Shown in pieces: positions 10,201 to 17,944 of a stretch of DNA of 48,998 nt. The translations under genes and the position numbers were made by a program. The DNA comes from Pseudoalteromonas peptidolytica (lineage in GTDB: Bacteria > Pseudomonadota > Gammaproteobacteria > Enterobacterales > Alteromonadaceae): NCBI RefSeq assembly GCF_012641745.1, contig NZ_WEHZ01000035.1, positions 1-48,998 of the forward strand, given 5' to 3'. The notes below the pieces were generated by a model. That model did not search any database and had not been told where the DNA came from. It was given only the letters and a program-made list of their open reading frames with translations. How positions within the stretch are numbered: the first letter of the stretch is position 1; every line of letters begins with the position of its first letter.

Positions 10201-11446
10201 CACCTCAGTTTGTTTTAATTGGCAGCAAGAAATTCAAAAGTTTGCGCCAACGTTGTCGGTAAAAGTATTTGCCGACTCTGCAAATTCAGAGGCCAGAGCA
10301 CAACTGCTCAGTGATCTGCAGCCACTGGACTGTGTCATTTTAAGCTACGGCTTATTACAGCGCGAAGTTGACATATTAAAGCCCATTGCATTTGAAACGA
10401 TTGTCGCTGATGAAGCGCAGGCACTAAAGAACCCGCTTGCAAAGCGCACTCAGGCAGCATGTGCACTTAAAGGAAAATTTAAACTTATTACCACAGGGAC
10501 ACCAATCGAAAACAACCTTACCGAGCTGTGGTCACTATTTCGGTTTGTAAACCCGGGACTACTTGGCAACCTGAAGCGTTTTAGCGAAAAGTTTTCTGCG
10601 CCAATTGAAAATGCAAATGAGGACAAAGTCGCAGCGCACCGAGCCCGCAAAGGATTAAAACACCTGATCCAACCGTTTATTTTACGTCGCATGAAGCACC
10701 AGGTATTAACAGAGCTACCACCACGTACGGAGATAAATGTAGCGGTTCAGTTAAGCCAAGAAGAGCAAACCTTTTATGAAGCGCTTAGGCAAAACGCCAT
10801 TGATGAAATCTCCCAGTCCGCGCAACAAGATAGCGCCAATGAGCAGCGCTTTAAAATGTTGGCAGCGCTTACTCGTTTACGCCAAGCCTGTTGTCATCCA
10901 AAACTCTTATTGGCTGAAAGCCAAGTCGCCAGTGCCAAATTAGCGGCATTAGACGAATTACTAACAGAGCTACAAGAAAATAATCATAAGGCGCTCATTT
11001 TTAGCCAGTTTGTTGGTCATTTACAGCTGATCAAAAGTCACCTTGAAAAACGTGGTATTCGCTTTCAATATTTGGATGGCAGTACCCCTCCTAAGGCACG
11101 ACAACAAGCGGTCAACGCCTTTCAAAAAGGTGAAGGCGAGGTATTCCTAATTAGTCTTAAAGCAGGCGGCTCTGGCCTGAACCTTACCGCAGCGGATTAT
11201 GTCATTCACATGGATCCTTGGTGGAATCCAGCGGTTGAGGAGCAAGCTTCAGATCGTGTTCATCGCATGGGACAAACGCGCCCTGTCACGATATATCGCT
11301 TAATCGCTAAAGGAACTATTGAGGAGCAAATTGTTGAGCTGCATCATCATAAAAAAGATCTAGCAGATCAACTGCTAGCCAATACGGACAAAGTGATGAA
11401 GCTCGATGTCAACGATGTGCTGTCGATGCTTAAGGAGACGCTGTAG
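7241..11446 (+). CDS. Large SNF2-family DEAD/DEAH-box helicase
   Basis: 1401 aa. The C-terminal ~480 residues are a full SNF2 ATPase: Walker A LADDMGLGKT (near residue 955), IIAPTSVCFNW, Walker B variant VADEAQALKN, TGTPIENNLTELWSLF, ILRRMKHQVL, then the helicase C lobe with ISLKAGGSGLNLTAADYV, DPWWNPAVEEQASDRVHR and MGQTRPV. The N-terminal ~900 residues are mostly helical then beta-rich and match the large bacterial SNF2 group whose N-terminal extension has no settled function. It is not RapA (968 aa, different N-terminal domains). A role in nucleoprotein remodelling is inferred from the family only. Its last 17 bases overlap the 3' end of the convergent gene. No obvious operon partner. Confidence 0.9.
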   Translation: MNFDFVPSTNEEIVALTHQVDALPAQEQTLLCILAVVYKPVSAIKLKRLIQALVSKEIIPSTEFEQGISHSQIMKWRADGLVTFNEDGVQINLKLATGLSQKVMAEGQFLPILNTAEEFIPVLNAYEWERQFADEQRLIRDFLFINQLSKARAQLGFNKDPQAVCYKTNQVLLPLYFYPFSLERFSTLPEDLQYQAFSTLLYTLIQSGQSIAFALDTLEQVEAKTQNPPLTALLAEYQLYTLQLDAAQSMVTQHHSSYELQIRAAITFLQQSENAASEFTAALKAKDKITKRKKQYLGRTLGLFHKLALLQQANNQDAALFEVLSLQLEYENQDNKAPFCNYFANNVLLYCSESLSQNNPYSSAHLKYSALKQSHYFDYYIGRLLDCFAYFWCNKTLDATALEHLDDCVSAFEQLSMSLFAQLAKQLRLAQHGEFQPLTSALDINLSTLVAKKSPWDLALDKLIALNPSSNATQAADTEYRLIWQIRQGRFDIEFLAREQKRGKTGWGKGKPLPCKQLKQHPERFSYISQSDKKLIEAIALQASYGYSSKSDYVLAGIPALRAAVGATNLYHEDDLTQPITISEQTPELHIRQHGDELLLSVPNLPSYFTQPQSYSFVQHDEHQYTFIVFNQSHIQVAEIISESGLSVPVSAKQKVLSSIKAIAPYLNVQSDLADIDTGLDVIAAQSTLVINIQPYHQGLDFHCVVMPFGEKGPVFHPGHGTATVSAEIDGKRLSTTRDLLLEQQGLDELDTHCPLFLEMIDNRLSLAQMDEALEVLQELEMVVNQDPCPMQLRLRWPKGKKVRLSNKLESQHLQLAMTKKNEWFDITGELQVNNDQVIELKTLLKMVATSNGRFIALDSEQVVALSSELKSQLDKLNHATEGGKFHPLATPLIAEATTGMRMKTLPAWEEQHDKMHQAVALTVQLPSTLQAKLRDYQQAGFDWAMRLAHWGAGACLADDMGLGKTIQALAIILARAHKGPTLIIAPTSVCFNWQQEIQKFAPTLSVKVFADSANSEARAQLLSDLQPLDCVILSYGLLQREVDILKPIAFETIVADEAQALKNPLAKRTQAACALKGKFKLITTGTPIENNLTELWSLFRFVNPGLLGNLKRFSEKFSAPIENANEDKVAAHRARKGLKHLIQPFILRRMKHQVLTELPPRTEINVAVQLSQEEQTFYEALRQNAIDEISQSAQQDSANEQRFKMLAALTRLRQACCHPKLLLAESQVASAKLAALDELLTELQENNHKALIFSQFVGHLQLIKSHLEKRGIRFQYLDGSTPPKARQQAVNAFQKGEGEVFLISLKAGGSGLNLTAADYVIHMDPWWNPAVEEQASDRVHRMGQTRPVTIYRLIAKGTIEEQIVELHHHKKDLADQLLANTDKVMKLDVNDVLSMLKETL

Positions 11447-12536
11447 TACAGATCTCTGGCGCTCGATACGGTAATTCCAACAAATCAAAGTAGTTCTGAC
11501 CAAGCGCGATACGACGAAAAGCATTATCGTCAAGGCTGGCCAAAACACGACTGTTAATGTCCACTTCCTCTTTGTAGTCAGCAAAACGTTTGTTTTTGCT
11601 GGCAACAAAGTCACTCCCCGGTAAAAAACGCTCAGCATGGGCGTTGATAAACTCAACATATTGGCTGTTGACGGTTGGAAAGCTAAAATAATAGTCGTAT
11701 AAAATTCGCCAAGAAAGATCCACTTTAAGATTTTTATAGCGAGCAAACAGCTTCTGCATGGTGCGAATATGTAAGCTGGGGTCAATACGGCTTAGCTCTT
11801 TTGAGATCCCCATGTGCATCCAGATGATGTCGTTATCAGGGTAGCGCGTTAATACTTCCTCAAGTAAAGGTAAGTAGCGAAGCGGCGCCTCGTTATCGCC
11901 CAAATCAGCATGCAGTGCCAGTGGAGTCTTCTTCTCTTGTAGTACTTGCATAAATGGCTGCCACTTAGCGATAGTATCCATACTTACTGCTTGATGACCG
12001 TTATCAAAGTGTGCGGCTTTCACCATATTAACCTCTCCCATCCAACGAAATAGATCACCAAACTCTTCCTCAAGCAGCGCCATATTGGCAAGTATCGTGT
12101 CTGGTTTATGGAGATCAGCAAAGGTCATTGATAGGGTTAGATGCACTTTATCTGCCCCATGTTTTACATAGTTATTGGCATTTTTAATATCATTTTCAAT
12201 ACTTGGTGCGATGACATGTGTGTAGCACCCTCGCTCACCAACACATCCTGATTTGCGTGTATAGATTTGGCCAATACCATATACATTGACAAACAACACC
12301 CCAGCACGCTCCGCCCAGTTAACCAATTTATTAAAAGGGACAGCGTCGCCGCGAAACGGCTGAAAATGATGGTGGCTATCAACGGCAAAATAATTAGACT
12401 GGCGCTGTCTGTTATAACACTGACTATTTTCTGGGCTAAACATTGCTAAGCTGCGCACACTTGTTGCCGATATGGTTTCACAGCTGCTGAGTAAAAAAAC
12501 ACACCCCATCGCTATAAGCATTTGTTTTATATTCAT
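11430..12536 (-). CDS. Lipoprotein amidohydrolase (TIM-barrel metal-dependent hydrolase)
   Basis: 368 aa. The N terminus MNIKQMLIAMGCVFLLSSC is a lipoprotein signal with lipobox LSSC, so the protein is probably anchored to the outer or inner membrane. The mature part resembles the amidohydrolase-2 superfamily: first metal motif DSHHHF near residue 54, a beta strand with LALHADLGD, a WMHMG strand and late LPGSDFV carrying the usual Asp. The substrate cannot be told from sequence. It converges on the SNF2 helicase gene and overlaps it by 17 bases at the 3' ends. The DUF962 gene lies just upstream on the same strand (20 bases), so the two may be cotranscribed. Confidence 0.75.
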   Translation of the reverse strand: MNIKQMLIAMGCVFLLSSCETISATSVRSLAMFSPENSQCYNRQRQSNYFAVDSHHHFQPFRGDAVPFNKLVNWAERAGVLFVNVYGIGQIYTRKSGCVGERGCYTHVIAPSIENDIKNANNYVKHGADKVHLTLSMTFADLHKPDTILANMALLEEEFGDLFRWMGEVNMVKAAHFDNGHQAVSMDTIAKWQPFMQVLQEKKTPLALHADLGDNEAPLRYLPLLEEVLTRYPDNDIIWMHMGISKELSRIDPSLHIRTMQKLFARYKNLKVDLSWRILYDYYFSFPTVNSQYVEFINAHAERFLPGSDFVASKNKRFADYKEEVDINSRVLASLDDNAFRRIALGQNYFDLLELPYRAPEICTTASP

Positions 12537-12555
12537 TTGGTTTACTTCATATTCC

Positions 12556-12873
12556 CTACCAAGGTACCTTAGCGCAGATCATATCTTTATACATAACCCA
12601 GTCTCCCATCAAGCTATATAACGGATATTGGAACGTCGCGGGTTTATTCTTTTCAAAAAAGAAGTGACCAATCCAAGCAAAACCATACCCCGCAACAGGC
12701 AACAACCAAAGCAACGACCACTGCGCCGAAAAAATGATATAGAATAACAGTACTAGCACCACAGTTGACCCGGCAAAATGAAGCCTGCGGCAGATTTTAT
12801 TTTTATGCTCAGAGAGATAATAAGGATAAAATGATGCAAAAGAATTGAACTCTTTGTTATTGTTTTTAGTCAT
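12556..12873 (-). CDS. DUF962 / Mpo1-like small membrane protein
   Basis: 105 aa. It shows the DUF962 pattern: F-x-SFYPYYLSEHKNKICRRLHF near residues 12-31, two hydrophobic helices, then GYGFAWIGHFFFEKNKPATF and a final YSLMGDWVMYKDMI. The histidines in SEH, RRLHF and IGHF are the conserved set; in yeast Mpo1 they bind iron for alpha-oxidation of 2-hydroxy fatty acids. Whether bacterial members do this is not established. It lies 20 bases upstream of the amidohydrolase gene on the same strand and diverges from the lipoprotein gene at 12976. Confidence 0.85.
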   Translation of the reverse strand: MTKNNNKEFNSFASFYPYYLSEHKNKICRRLHFAGSTVVLVLLFYIIFSAQWSLLWLLPVAGYGFAWIGHFFFEKNKPATFQYPLYSLMGDWVMYKDMICAKVPW

Positions 12874-12975
12874 CTATATGTATTATTAGTTATTTGACCG
12901 TATTGCTCAGCATAGTGCAAAGCAATTACATTGAAAACAAAAAGGATTGGGCGTGGCAACAGGCTCAGAATAATT

Positions 12976-13446
12976 ATGTTGAAACCCATATTAATATTTT
13001 CTGCCACTTTGCTATTAGCAGCTTGTAATGACACCACTTCAACCACTGATCCGCAGGCAAGTATGAATTCACAGCGCAACATTCAATGTAGTGTCGCAAA
13101 AGGTAACGACGTAACCATGAGCTATCCGGTCAAATTCACCTTTACCAACTTAGGGAACGAAGATGCTAAGTTCCTCATTTGGCATACCCCGTTTGAAGGA
13201 TGGTGGAGTCAATTTTTAGTGGTAGAGCAAAATGGTAAAAAGCTCAATTATCAAGGCCCAATGGCCAAACGCCTCACGCCAGAGGCAAACGAGTTTTTGA
13301 CACTTACTGCGGGGCAAAGCAAAAGCGTAGAGCTGGACTTAACGCTCGCCTATGAGATAAATACCGCACAACCTATCGCTATCACCTACAATAACCAGCT
13401 TAGCCATCCACTCGCACTCACAGCAAGCTGCAACAAGGTGCTATAA
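12976..13446 (+). CDS. Small lipoprotein resembling the N-terminal domain of M35 metalloproteases
   Basis: 156 aa from the ATG at 12976, chosen because it places a clean lipoprotein signal (MLKPILIFSATLLLAAC, Cys17) at the start; an in-frame upstream codon at 12931 would bury it behind 15 basic residues. The mature part has the pattern FTFTNLGNEDAKFLIWHTPF-EGWW, followed by NYQGPMAKR, LTLTAGQSKSVELDL and YEI. By recall this is the beta-sandwich found at the N terminus of deuterolysin-like (M35) proteases, but no HExxH catalytic domain follows. A free-standing domain could inhibit or bind a protease; that is inference. A second Met at 13063 is too late to keep the domain. Confidence 0.7.
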   Translation: MLKPILIFSATLLLAACNDTTSTTDPQASMNSQRNIQCSVAKGNDVTMSYPVKFTFTNLGNEDAKFLIWHTPFEGWWSQFLVVEQNGKKLNYQGPMAKRLTPEANEFLTLTAGQSKSVELDLTLAYEINTAQPIAITYNNQLSHPLALTASCNKVL

Positions 13447-13502
13447 ACTTAGCCCGAGTCTAGGTTAATAAAAATGCAGCGGCCGTACGGAAAATAGAAA
13501 AG

Positions 13503-14353
13503 CGACCCCTTGTAGGAGCGACTTTACGTCGCGATCTCTCCTCGACCAAACAGCCCGCTCATACAAACACAATCTAAAACTGGAAGCATATTTGCTGTGC
13601 ACACAACCCCTTGTAGGAGCGACTTTACGTCGCGATCTCTTCTCGACCACACAGCCCGCTCATACAGACACAATCTAAAGCTGAAAGCATATTTACTGTA
13701 GAAACAACCCCTTGTAGGAGCGACTTTACGTCGCGATCTCTGTCCCCACCACACAGTCCGCTCATACAAACACAATCTAAAGCTGAAAGCATATTTACTG
13801 TAGAAACAACCCCTTGTGGGAGCGACTTTACGTCGCGATCCTTCTCGACCACACTGCACGCTCATACAAACACAATCTAAAGCTGTAAGCATATTTGCTG
13901 TGCACACAACCCCTTGTAGGAGCGACTTTACGTCGCGATCTCTTCTCGACCACACAGCCCGCTCATACAAACACAATCTAAAACTGGAAGCATATGTACT
14001 GCACACACAACCCCTTGTAGGAGCGACTTTACGTCGCGATCTCTTCTCGACCACACAGCCCGCTCATGCAGACACAATCTAAAGCTGTAAGCATATTTGC
14101 TGTGCACACAACCCCTTGTAGGAGCGACTTTACGTCGCGATCTCTTCCCCACCACACAGCCCGCTCATACAGACACAATATAAAGAGGGAAGTCATATGT
14201 ACTGTGCACACAATCCCGTGTAGGAGCGACTTTACGTCGCGATCTCTTCTCGACCACACTGCACGCTCATGCAGACACAATCTAAAGCTGTAAGCATATT
14301 TGCTGTGCACACAACCCCTTGTAGGAGCGACTTTACGTCGCGATCTCTTCCAC
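13503..14353. repeat. Tandem array of nine ~101-bp units with REP-like palindromes
   Basis: The core TGTAGGAGCGACTTTACGTC plus GCGATC begins at 13511, 13612, 13713, 13815 (TGTGGG variant), 13915, 14016, 14117, 14219 and 14320, a period of 100-102 bases. Within it GCGAC-TTTAC-GTCGC forms a short hairpin. The ~75 bases between cores are also conserved (ACCACACAGCCCGCTCATAC, ACACAATCTAAAGCTG, AAGCATATTTGCTGTGCACA) with scattered substitutions, so whole units were duplicated. The core resembles REP sequences of Pseudomonas and related bacteria. The array fills the gap between the lipoprotein gene and motY and reaches to within 10 bases of the motY stop, so it would form part of both 3' ends. Reading frames across it are by-products. 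Confidence 0.9.
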
Positions 14354-14361
14354 CAAAACCA

Positions 14362-15243
14362 TCAAGGCCTTGATATTTGAATAATCACCCGACGGTTTTT
14401 ACCACGACCAATGGCATTATCATTGGTGTCCACATGACGCTTTTCACCAAAACCATCAGTCATAATCTTATCCTCTGCCACCCCAAGGCTTGCCATATAA
14501 GACTTTATCGCCTCCGCTCGCCTTTTTGACAGTCGCAAATTGGTGTCTCTACCGCCGTAGCTATCACTGTATGCAGAAATATAAATTTGCTCAATTTTAG
14601 GATCGTTCTTTAAGTACTCGCCTATCATATCCAAACGTTGTCGAGATGATTTTGTTAACTCACTGGAATTCTTTTTATAATTCATCACAGTAAATGCAAT
14701 ATCTTCAAAACTATAGGGCAATAAATTGTCTCGGCACTGCAAAAATGCCCAATAGGCTTGCTTAAAATTGACTGACGACAGTGCCACAGACACTTTGTCT
14801 ACATCATTGTGCCAATCTTTATAATAAAACGTGGGAAAATACCCCTTTTCAAGCTCCGTTAGCAGCTCCCACGCCACATCATTGTCCAGCTCACCATCAA
14901 ACTTTTTCAGTAACTTCATCTGCCCAATGCTTCTTGCTGGTTTACCGGCTCGCCACAACGGCGGCACCGACTCAAGGCCAGCAAAGTCGTAACTTTCAGG
15001 GCGCACTACCATATCAAGATTAAACGTTAAGTCTTTATTTTTACTGGCATGGCTGGAAAAAATCGCTTCACCATAATACGGAACTTCATGGTTTAATGCA
15101 CAGCTCAAGCGGTTGGTTTGGTCAACTTGCCAATGGGATGCGTCTGCCTCGGCAGCATATTGCCGCATCGCAGCATCAGCATTAAGCGTCACGGCGCACA
15201 GGGATAAGCTTATCCAACTCGCTGATTTATAAAACTTAATCAC
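14362..15243 (-). CDS. motY: Sodium-type flagellar motor protein MotY
   Basis: 293 aa, the same length as Vibrio MotY. It has an N-terminal signal peptide cut near ADA (residues 23-25). A MotY-specific N-terminal domain follows (LSCALNHEVPYYGEAIFSS, PPLWRAGKPARSIGQMKLLK, ALSSVNFKQAYWAF). The C-terminal OmpA/MotB peptidoglycan-binding domain carries YISAYSDSYGGRDTNLRLSK, RRAEAIKSYM and GRGKNRRVII. MotY forms the T ring of the flagellar basal body with MotX and stabilises the PomA/PomB sodium-driven stator. No other motility gene is adjacent. Its 3' end abuts the tandem repeat array. It diverges from rnt, with ~190 bases between them. Confidence 0.95.
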   Translation of the reverse strand: MIKFYKSASWISLSLCAVTLNADAAMRQYAAEADASHWQVDQTNRLSCALNHEVPYYGEAIFSSHASKNKDLTFNLDMVVRPESYDFAGLESVPPLWRAGKPARSIGQMKLLKKFDGELDNDVAWELLTELEKGYFPTFYYKDWHNDVDKVSVALSSVNFKQAYWAFLQCRDNLLPYSFEDIAFTVMNYKKNSSELTKSSRQRLDMIGEYLKNDPKIEQIYISAYSDSYGGRDTNLRLSKRRAEAIKSYMASLGVAEDKIMTDGFGEKRHVDTNDNAIGRGKNRRVIIQISRP

Positions 15244-15431
15244 TTAATACCTCACTACATTCACTCATTAGTATGCCATTACGGTGTGCCAATTTTGTGT
15301 GAACCGCAATACTAAACCATTATCTACAAATCAAAAGCAATAAATATACCACTTTGAACCCTTGCAAGTCGCTCGCATCTTGCCGAGGTATCAGTATAAT
15401 AGGCCGCTCAATTTCACAAACCAAGAAGATT

Positions 15432-16094
15432 ATGTCTGATACCGAGCAAACGCTATTTTCAAAACGCTTTCGCGGCTTCTTTCCTGTAGTTATCGACGTG
15501 GAAACCGCAGGCTTTAATAAAGATACTGACGCCCTACTAGAAATCGCAGTCAGTATGCTAAAAATGGATGATAACGGCATATTAAGTTTAGATCAGACGG
15601 TACATTTTCATGTCGCACCTTTTGAAGGGGCTAATATTGAACAATCAGCAATAGAGTTTAATGGTATCGATCCATTCTCTCCGCTTAGGGGCGCAGTTGC
15701 TGAAGACGAAGTTATTAAAGAAATCTGTAAAGCCGTTCGCAAAGCCCAAAAAGCCGCAGGCTGCCAGCGCTCTGTTGTTGTAGCTCACAATGCCGCTTTT
15801 GACCATGGCTTTTTAAATGCCGCAATTGAGCGCAATAATATAAAACGCACGCCCTTTCACCCGTTTGTAAGCTTCGACACAACTTCGCTTGCAGGACTGG
15901 CGCTTGGACAAACTGTCCTTGCCAAAGCTTGCCGTACCGCAGGGATCGAATTTGACAATAGCCAAGCTCACAGCGCTTTATATGATACTGAACGCACCGC
16001 TGAGCTATTTTGTTATATCGTGAATAAATGGCAGGCATTAGGTGGTTGGCCGCTACCAGAACCTGAAGAAGAAGAAGGCCAAACAGAACAGTAA
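15432..16094 (+). CDS. rnt: Ribonuclease T
   Basis: 220 aa from the ATG at 15432 (E. coli RNase T is 215); an in-frame extension to 15354 has no family support. It is a DEDDh exonuclease: first motif VVIDVETAGFN (Asp and Glu), second HNAAFDHGFL, third HSALYDTERTAELF with the catalytic His and Asp. Zn-independent 3'-5' trimming of tRNA-CCA ends and 5S/23S rRNA is the known role in the cytosol. GHFL-like and VSFDTTSLAGLA segments match RNase T. The stop codon TAA is immediately followed by, or even part of, the MITE-like element starting at 16094, so the 3' untranslated region is supplied by that repeat. Confidence 0.96.
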   Translation: MSDTEQTLFSKRFRGFFPVVIDVETAGFNKDTDALLEIAVSMLKMDDNGILSLDQTVHFHVAPFEGANIEQSAIEFNGIDPFSPLRGAVAEDEVIKEICKAVRKAQKAAGCQRSVVVAHNAAFDHGFLNAAIERNNIKRTPFHPFVSFDTTSLAGLALGQTVLAKACRTAGIEFDNSQAHSALYDTERTAELFCYIVNKWQALGGWPLPEPEEEEGQTEQ

Positions 16095-16255
16095 TACCAA
16101 TTAAACTTAATACTTGCTCAATTTGAAGGAGTCAATCTGACGCTAACGGCGTTAAAAATTTCTCATTTAGAACAACTAAATAGCAAAATTTTTGCCTTGT
16201 TATCGACAAGATTTTCTCGCCTCAAAATAGACCACTTAATTAAGATAATTGGTAT
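16094..16255. repeat. Full-length 162-bp MITE-like element (copy B)
   Basis: Bounded by ATACCAATT and AATTGGTAT and matching, in reverse orientation, the element at 42577-42738, which is exactly the same length. Internal landmarks shared by the copies are TTTGAAGGAGT, CTGACGCTAACG, TTATCGACAAGATTTTCTC and CAAAATAGACCACTTAATTAAG. It has no coding capacity. It begins on the last base of the rnt stop codon. Confidence 0.85.
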
Positions 16256-16265
16256 AAAAATTCAA

Positions 16266-16293
16266 ATGCCAGCTAGGTTGCTGGCATATTTTT
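16266..16293. terminator. Terminator between convergent rnt and FapA-family genes
   Basis: ATGCCAGC (16266-16273) pairs with GCTGGCAT (16280-16287) over a 6-base loop, followed on the plus strand by ATTTTTA. It lies past the MITE copy and overlaps the last bases of the minus-strand DUF342 gene. It would mainly end rnt transcripts. Confidence 0.65.
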
Positions 16294-17944
16294 AGGCAAT
16301 TTCTGCGGTTTTTGCAGTGGTAAACTGCTGCATCAGCTTACCTTCATGTAATTTAACAAAATTTGGCGGGTATATTCTTGAAAACAATTTAGTGTCTTTG
16401 GCTATTTTGACTTCAGTGCCTGGGTGCATCAATTCGTTCACCGTGACCCGGCTTAAACGCGTAAGTCGATGTATTTTTTGTTGTACTAAACGAATGTTGC
16501 GCTGGTTAAGGCCATAGTGCTTATTGATTTGTTTTTCACTGTGTTGCAACTTGGCCAAGTAAGCGTCGCGTTTCGGTGATTGAGAAGACGCCTTCGCTCG
16601 CTTCATCGCCAGCTTGATTTCAATTACCTTAGCAGCAAGTACCTTTTCAAGTTCTACCAGCTCACGGTGCTTATCATGTAGGCTGTCCCAATCTTGCGCC
16701 AATGAAATTCGCGTTCTTGTACCAGAAGGCGCGCCTAACTCACCGGTTTCAATTCGCATGGCATCAAACACATTACCACCAATTAATTTACCTCTTGGGG
16801 TATCGCCTTTACCGACCTTGATCAATCGCTTTGATGTCAGATCACAATGCAGCGCTTGACGCTCTATTAAAATGTCATGCTCACTTTCTATTTGGCAATA
16901 CTGCGCATAACCCAAAGAGATACTGCGCTTGGCTTGAATAGAACATGAGAATGCCTCCCCTTCGGTTCGCTTACGGCCAATCGCCCCAAGCATTACCGTT
17001 ACCGCACTACTGCTTTCTAGTACCGCAGACTCAACAAAGCCAATAACGGTAATATCACCCGAGGCTTTTACTCGCATCCCATCTTTGATGTCGCCACTAA
17101 CAATAATGCTACCATCAAATTCAACATGTCCTGTTGTTACATCAATATTGTCGTAACACAGCACGTCATCTACACGCATCCCTCTGGGAATAGCCACAGG
17201 CACGCCTTTAGAGTCTGCAATCAATAAGTTGCTATCGCTTGGGTCGAGTTTAGTACCTTCAGACACTTCCAGCGGCGCGTCTTTACCCGGTTTTGGCTCA
17301 ATCACATCGCCAAATACCGTATATCCCGGCTCACCTTCCGTTGGAGGCACTTTTTTCATCAATGGACTACCAGGTTTAACGGTGATGATTGCGCCTAGAT
17401 TGCGCATATCCACTTTACCACCACTTGATTGCTGCGGGCTGAGCACTCTGTCTTGCGCTGTCATGCACAGGCGCACAAACTTTGCATCACTGCCATCTTT
17501 TGCGCGTTGACCGTGGGCGACTATGCCTTTGTAGGTGTGCCCCGCAGGTAACTCAAGTTGTTGACCAAGCAGGTTATCAAGTGCTTTACCACTCACCCCT
17601 TTTTTAATACCGGCTTGTATTAATGCTTGCTTGGCTTTGTTCATACAGACCAGCTTACCACCTTTTGCCGTGGTAATTTTTGCCTCCGCAAGCATATTCC
17701 CTTCTTCAATATGGACAGATATTGACGCATCAATGGCACGTGCAACCACCAAAGAATCTTGCTCTGGCGTTTCACTGGCAGTAAATAGTTGACCAATATT
17801 GGCATGGATGATTTCAAAATCCGCATACGGCGAGCCTTCAATCATCTCAACTAACTGAGACGAACTTGCCGGAAAACCAGATTCTACGGGATGAGAAAGC
17901 AAATAAACGTAGCCCTCATCCTCATCAAAGCGAAATAATGACAT
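16292..17944 (-). CDS. DUF342 / FapA family protein
   Basis: 550 aa, soluble, no signal peptide. The central region has the DUF342 signature: PGSPLMKKVPPTEGEPGYTV, FGDVIEPKPGKD, then a polymer-like beta-helix repeat (NIDVTTGHVEFDGSIIVSGD, IKDGMRVKASGDITVIGFVE). A charged coiled-coil follows (residues ~430-500, HRELVELEKVLAAKVIEIKL). Members are called flagellar assembly protein A in Vibrio and are often near chemotaxis or flagellar genes, but their biochemical role is not settled. Here motY is two genes away, though not in the same operon. The start at 17944 is preceded by AGGG at a normal distance. Confidence 0.85.
   Translation of the reverse strand: MSLFRFDEDEGYVYLLSHPVESGFPASSSQLVEMIEGSPYADFEIIHANIGQLFTASETPEQDSLVVARAIDASISVHIEEGNMLAEAKITTAKGGKLVCMNKAKQALIQAGIKKGVSGKALDNLLGQQLELPAGHTYKGIVAHGQRAKDGSDAKFVRLCMTAQDRVLSPQQSSGGKVDMRNLGAIITVKPGSPLMKKVPPTEGEPGYTVFGDVIEPKPGKDAPLEVSEGTKLDPSDSNLLIADSKGVPVAIPRGMRVDDVLCYDNIDVTTGHVEFDGSIIVSGDIKDGMRVKASGDITVIGFVESAVLESSSAVTVMLGAIGRKRTEGEAFSCSIQAKRSISLGYAQYCQIESEHDILIERQALHCDLTSKRLIKVGKGDTPRGKLIGGNVFDAMRIETGELGAPSGTRTRISLAQDWDSLHDKHRELVELEKVLAAKVIEIKLAMKRAKASSQSPKRDAYLAKLQHSEKQINKHYGLNQRNIRLVQQKIHRLTRLSRVTVNELMHPGTEVKIAKDTKLFSRIYPPNFVKLHEGKLMQQFTTAKTAEIA

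Noticed and set aside
7241..11446. RapA (HepA), the RNA polymerase recycling factor.
   Set aside because: The ATPase part is SNF2-like, but the length (1401 aa) and the large N-terminal region do not match RapA, which has ~968 aa and N-terminal Tudor-like domains.
13465..14310. Several reading frames of 60-176 aa, on both strands, across the tandem array, giving repeats such as RSRRKVAPTRGC.
   Set aside because: They arise because the 101-bp unit lacks stops in some frames. The period is not a multiple of three, the frames overlap on both strands, and no ribosome sites are present.
13503..14353. CRISPR array.
   Set aside because: The 'spacers' between cores are themselves conserved and about 75 bases long, and no cas genes are present. 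It is a tandem repeat.
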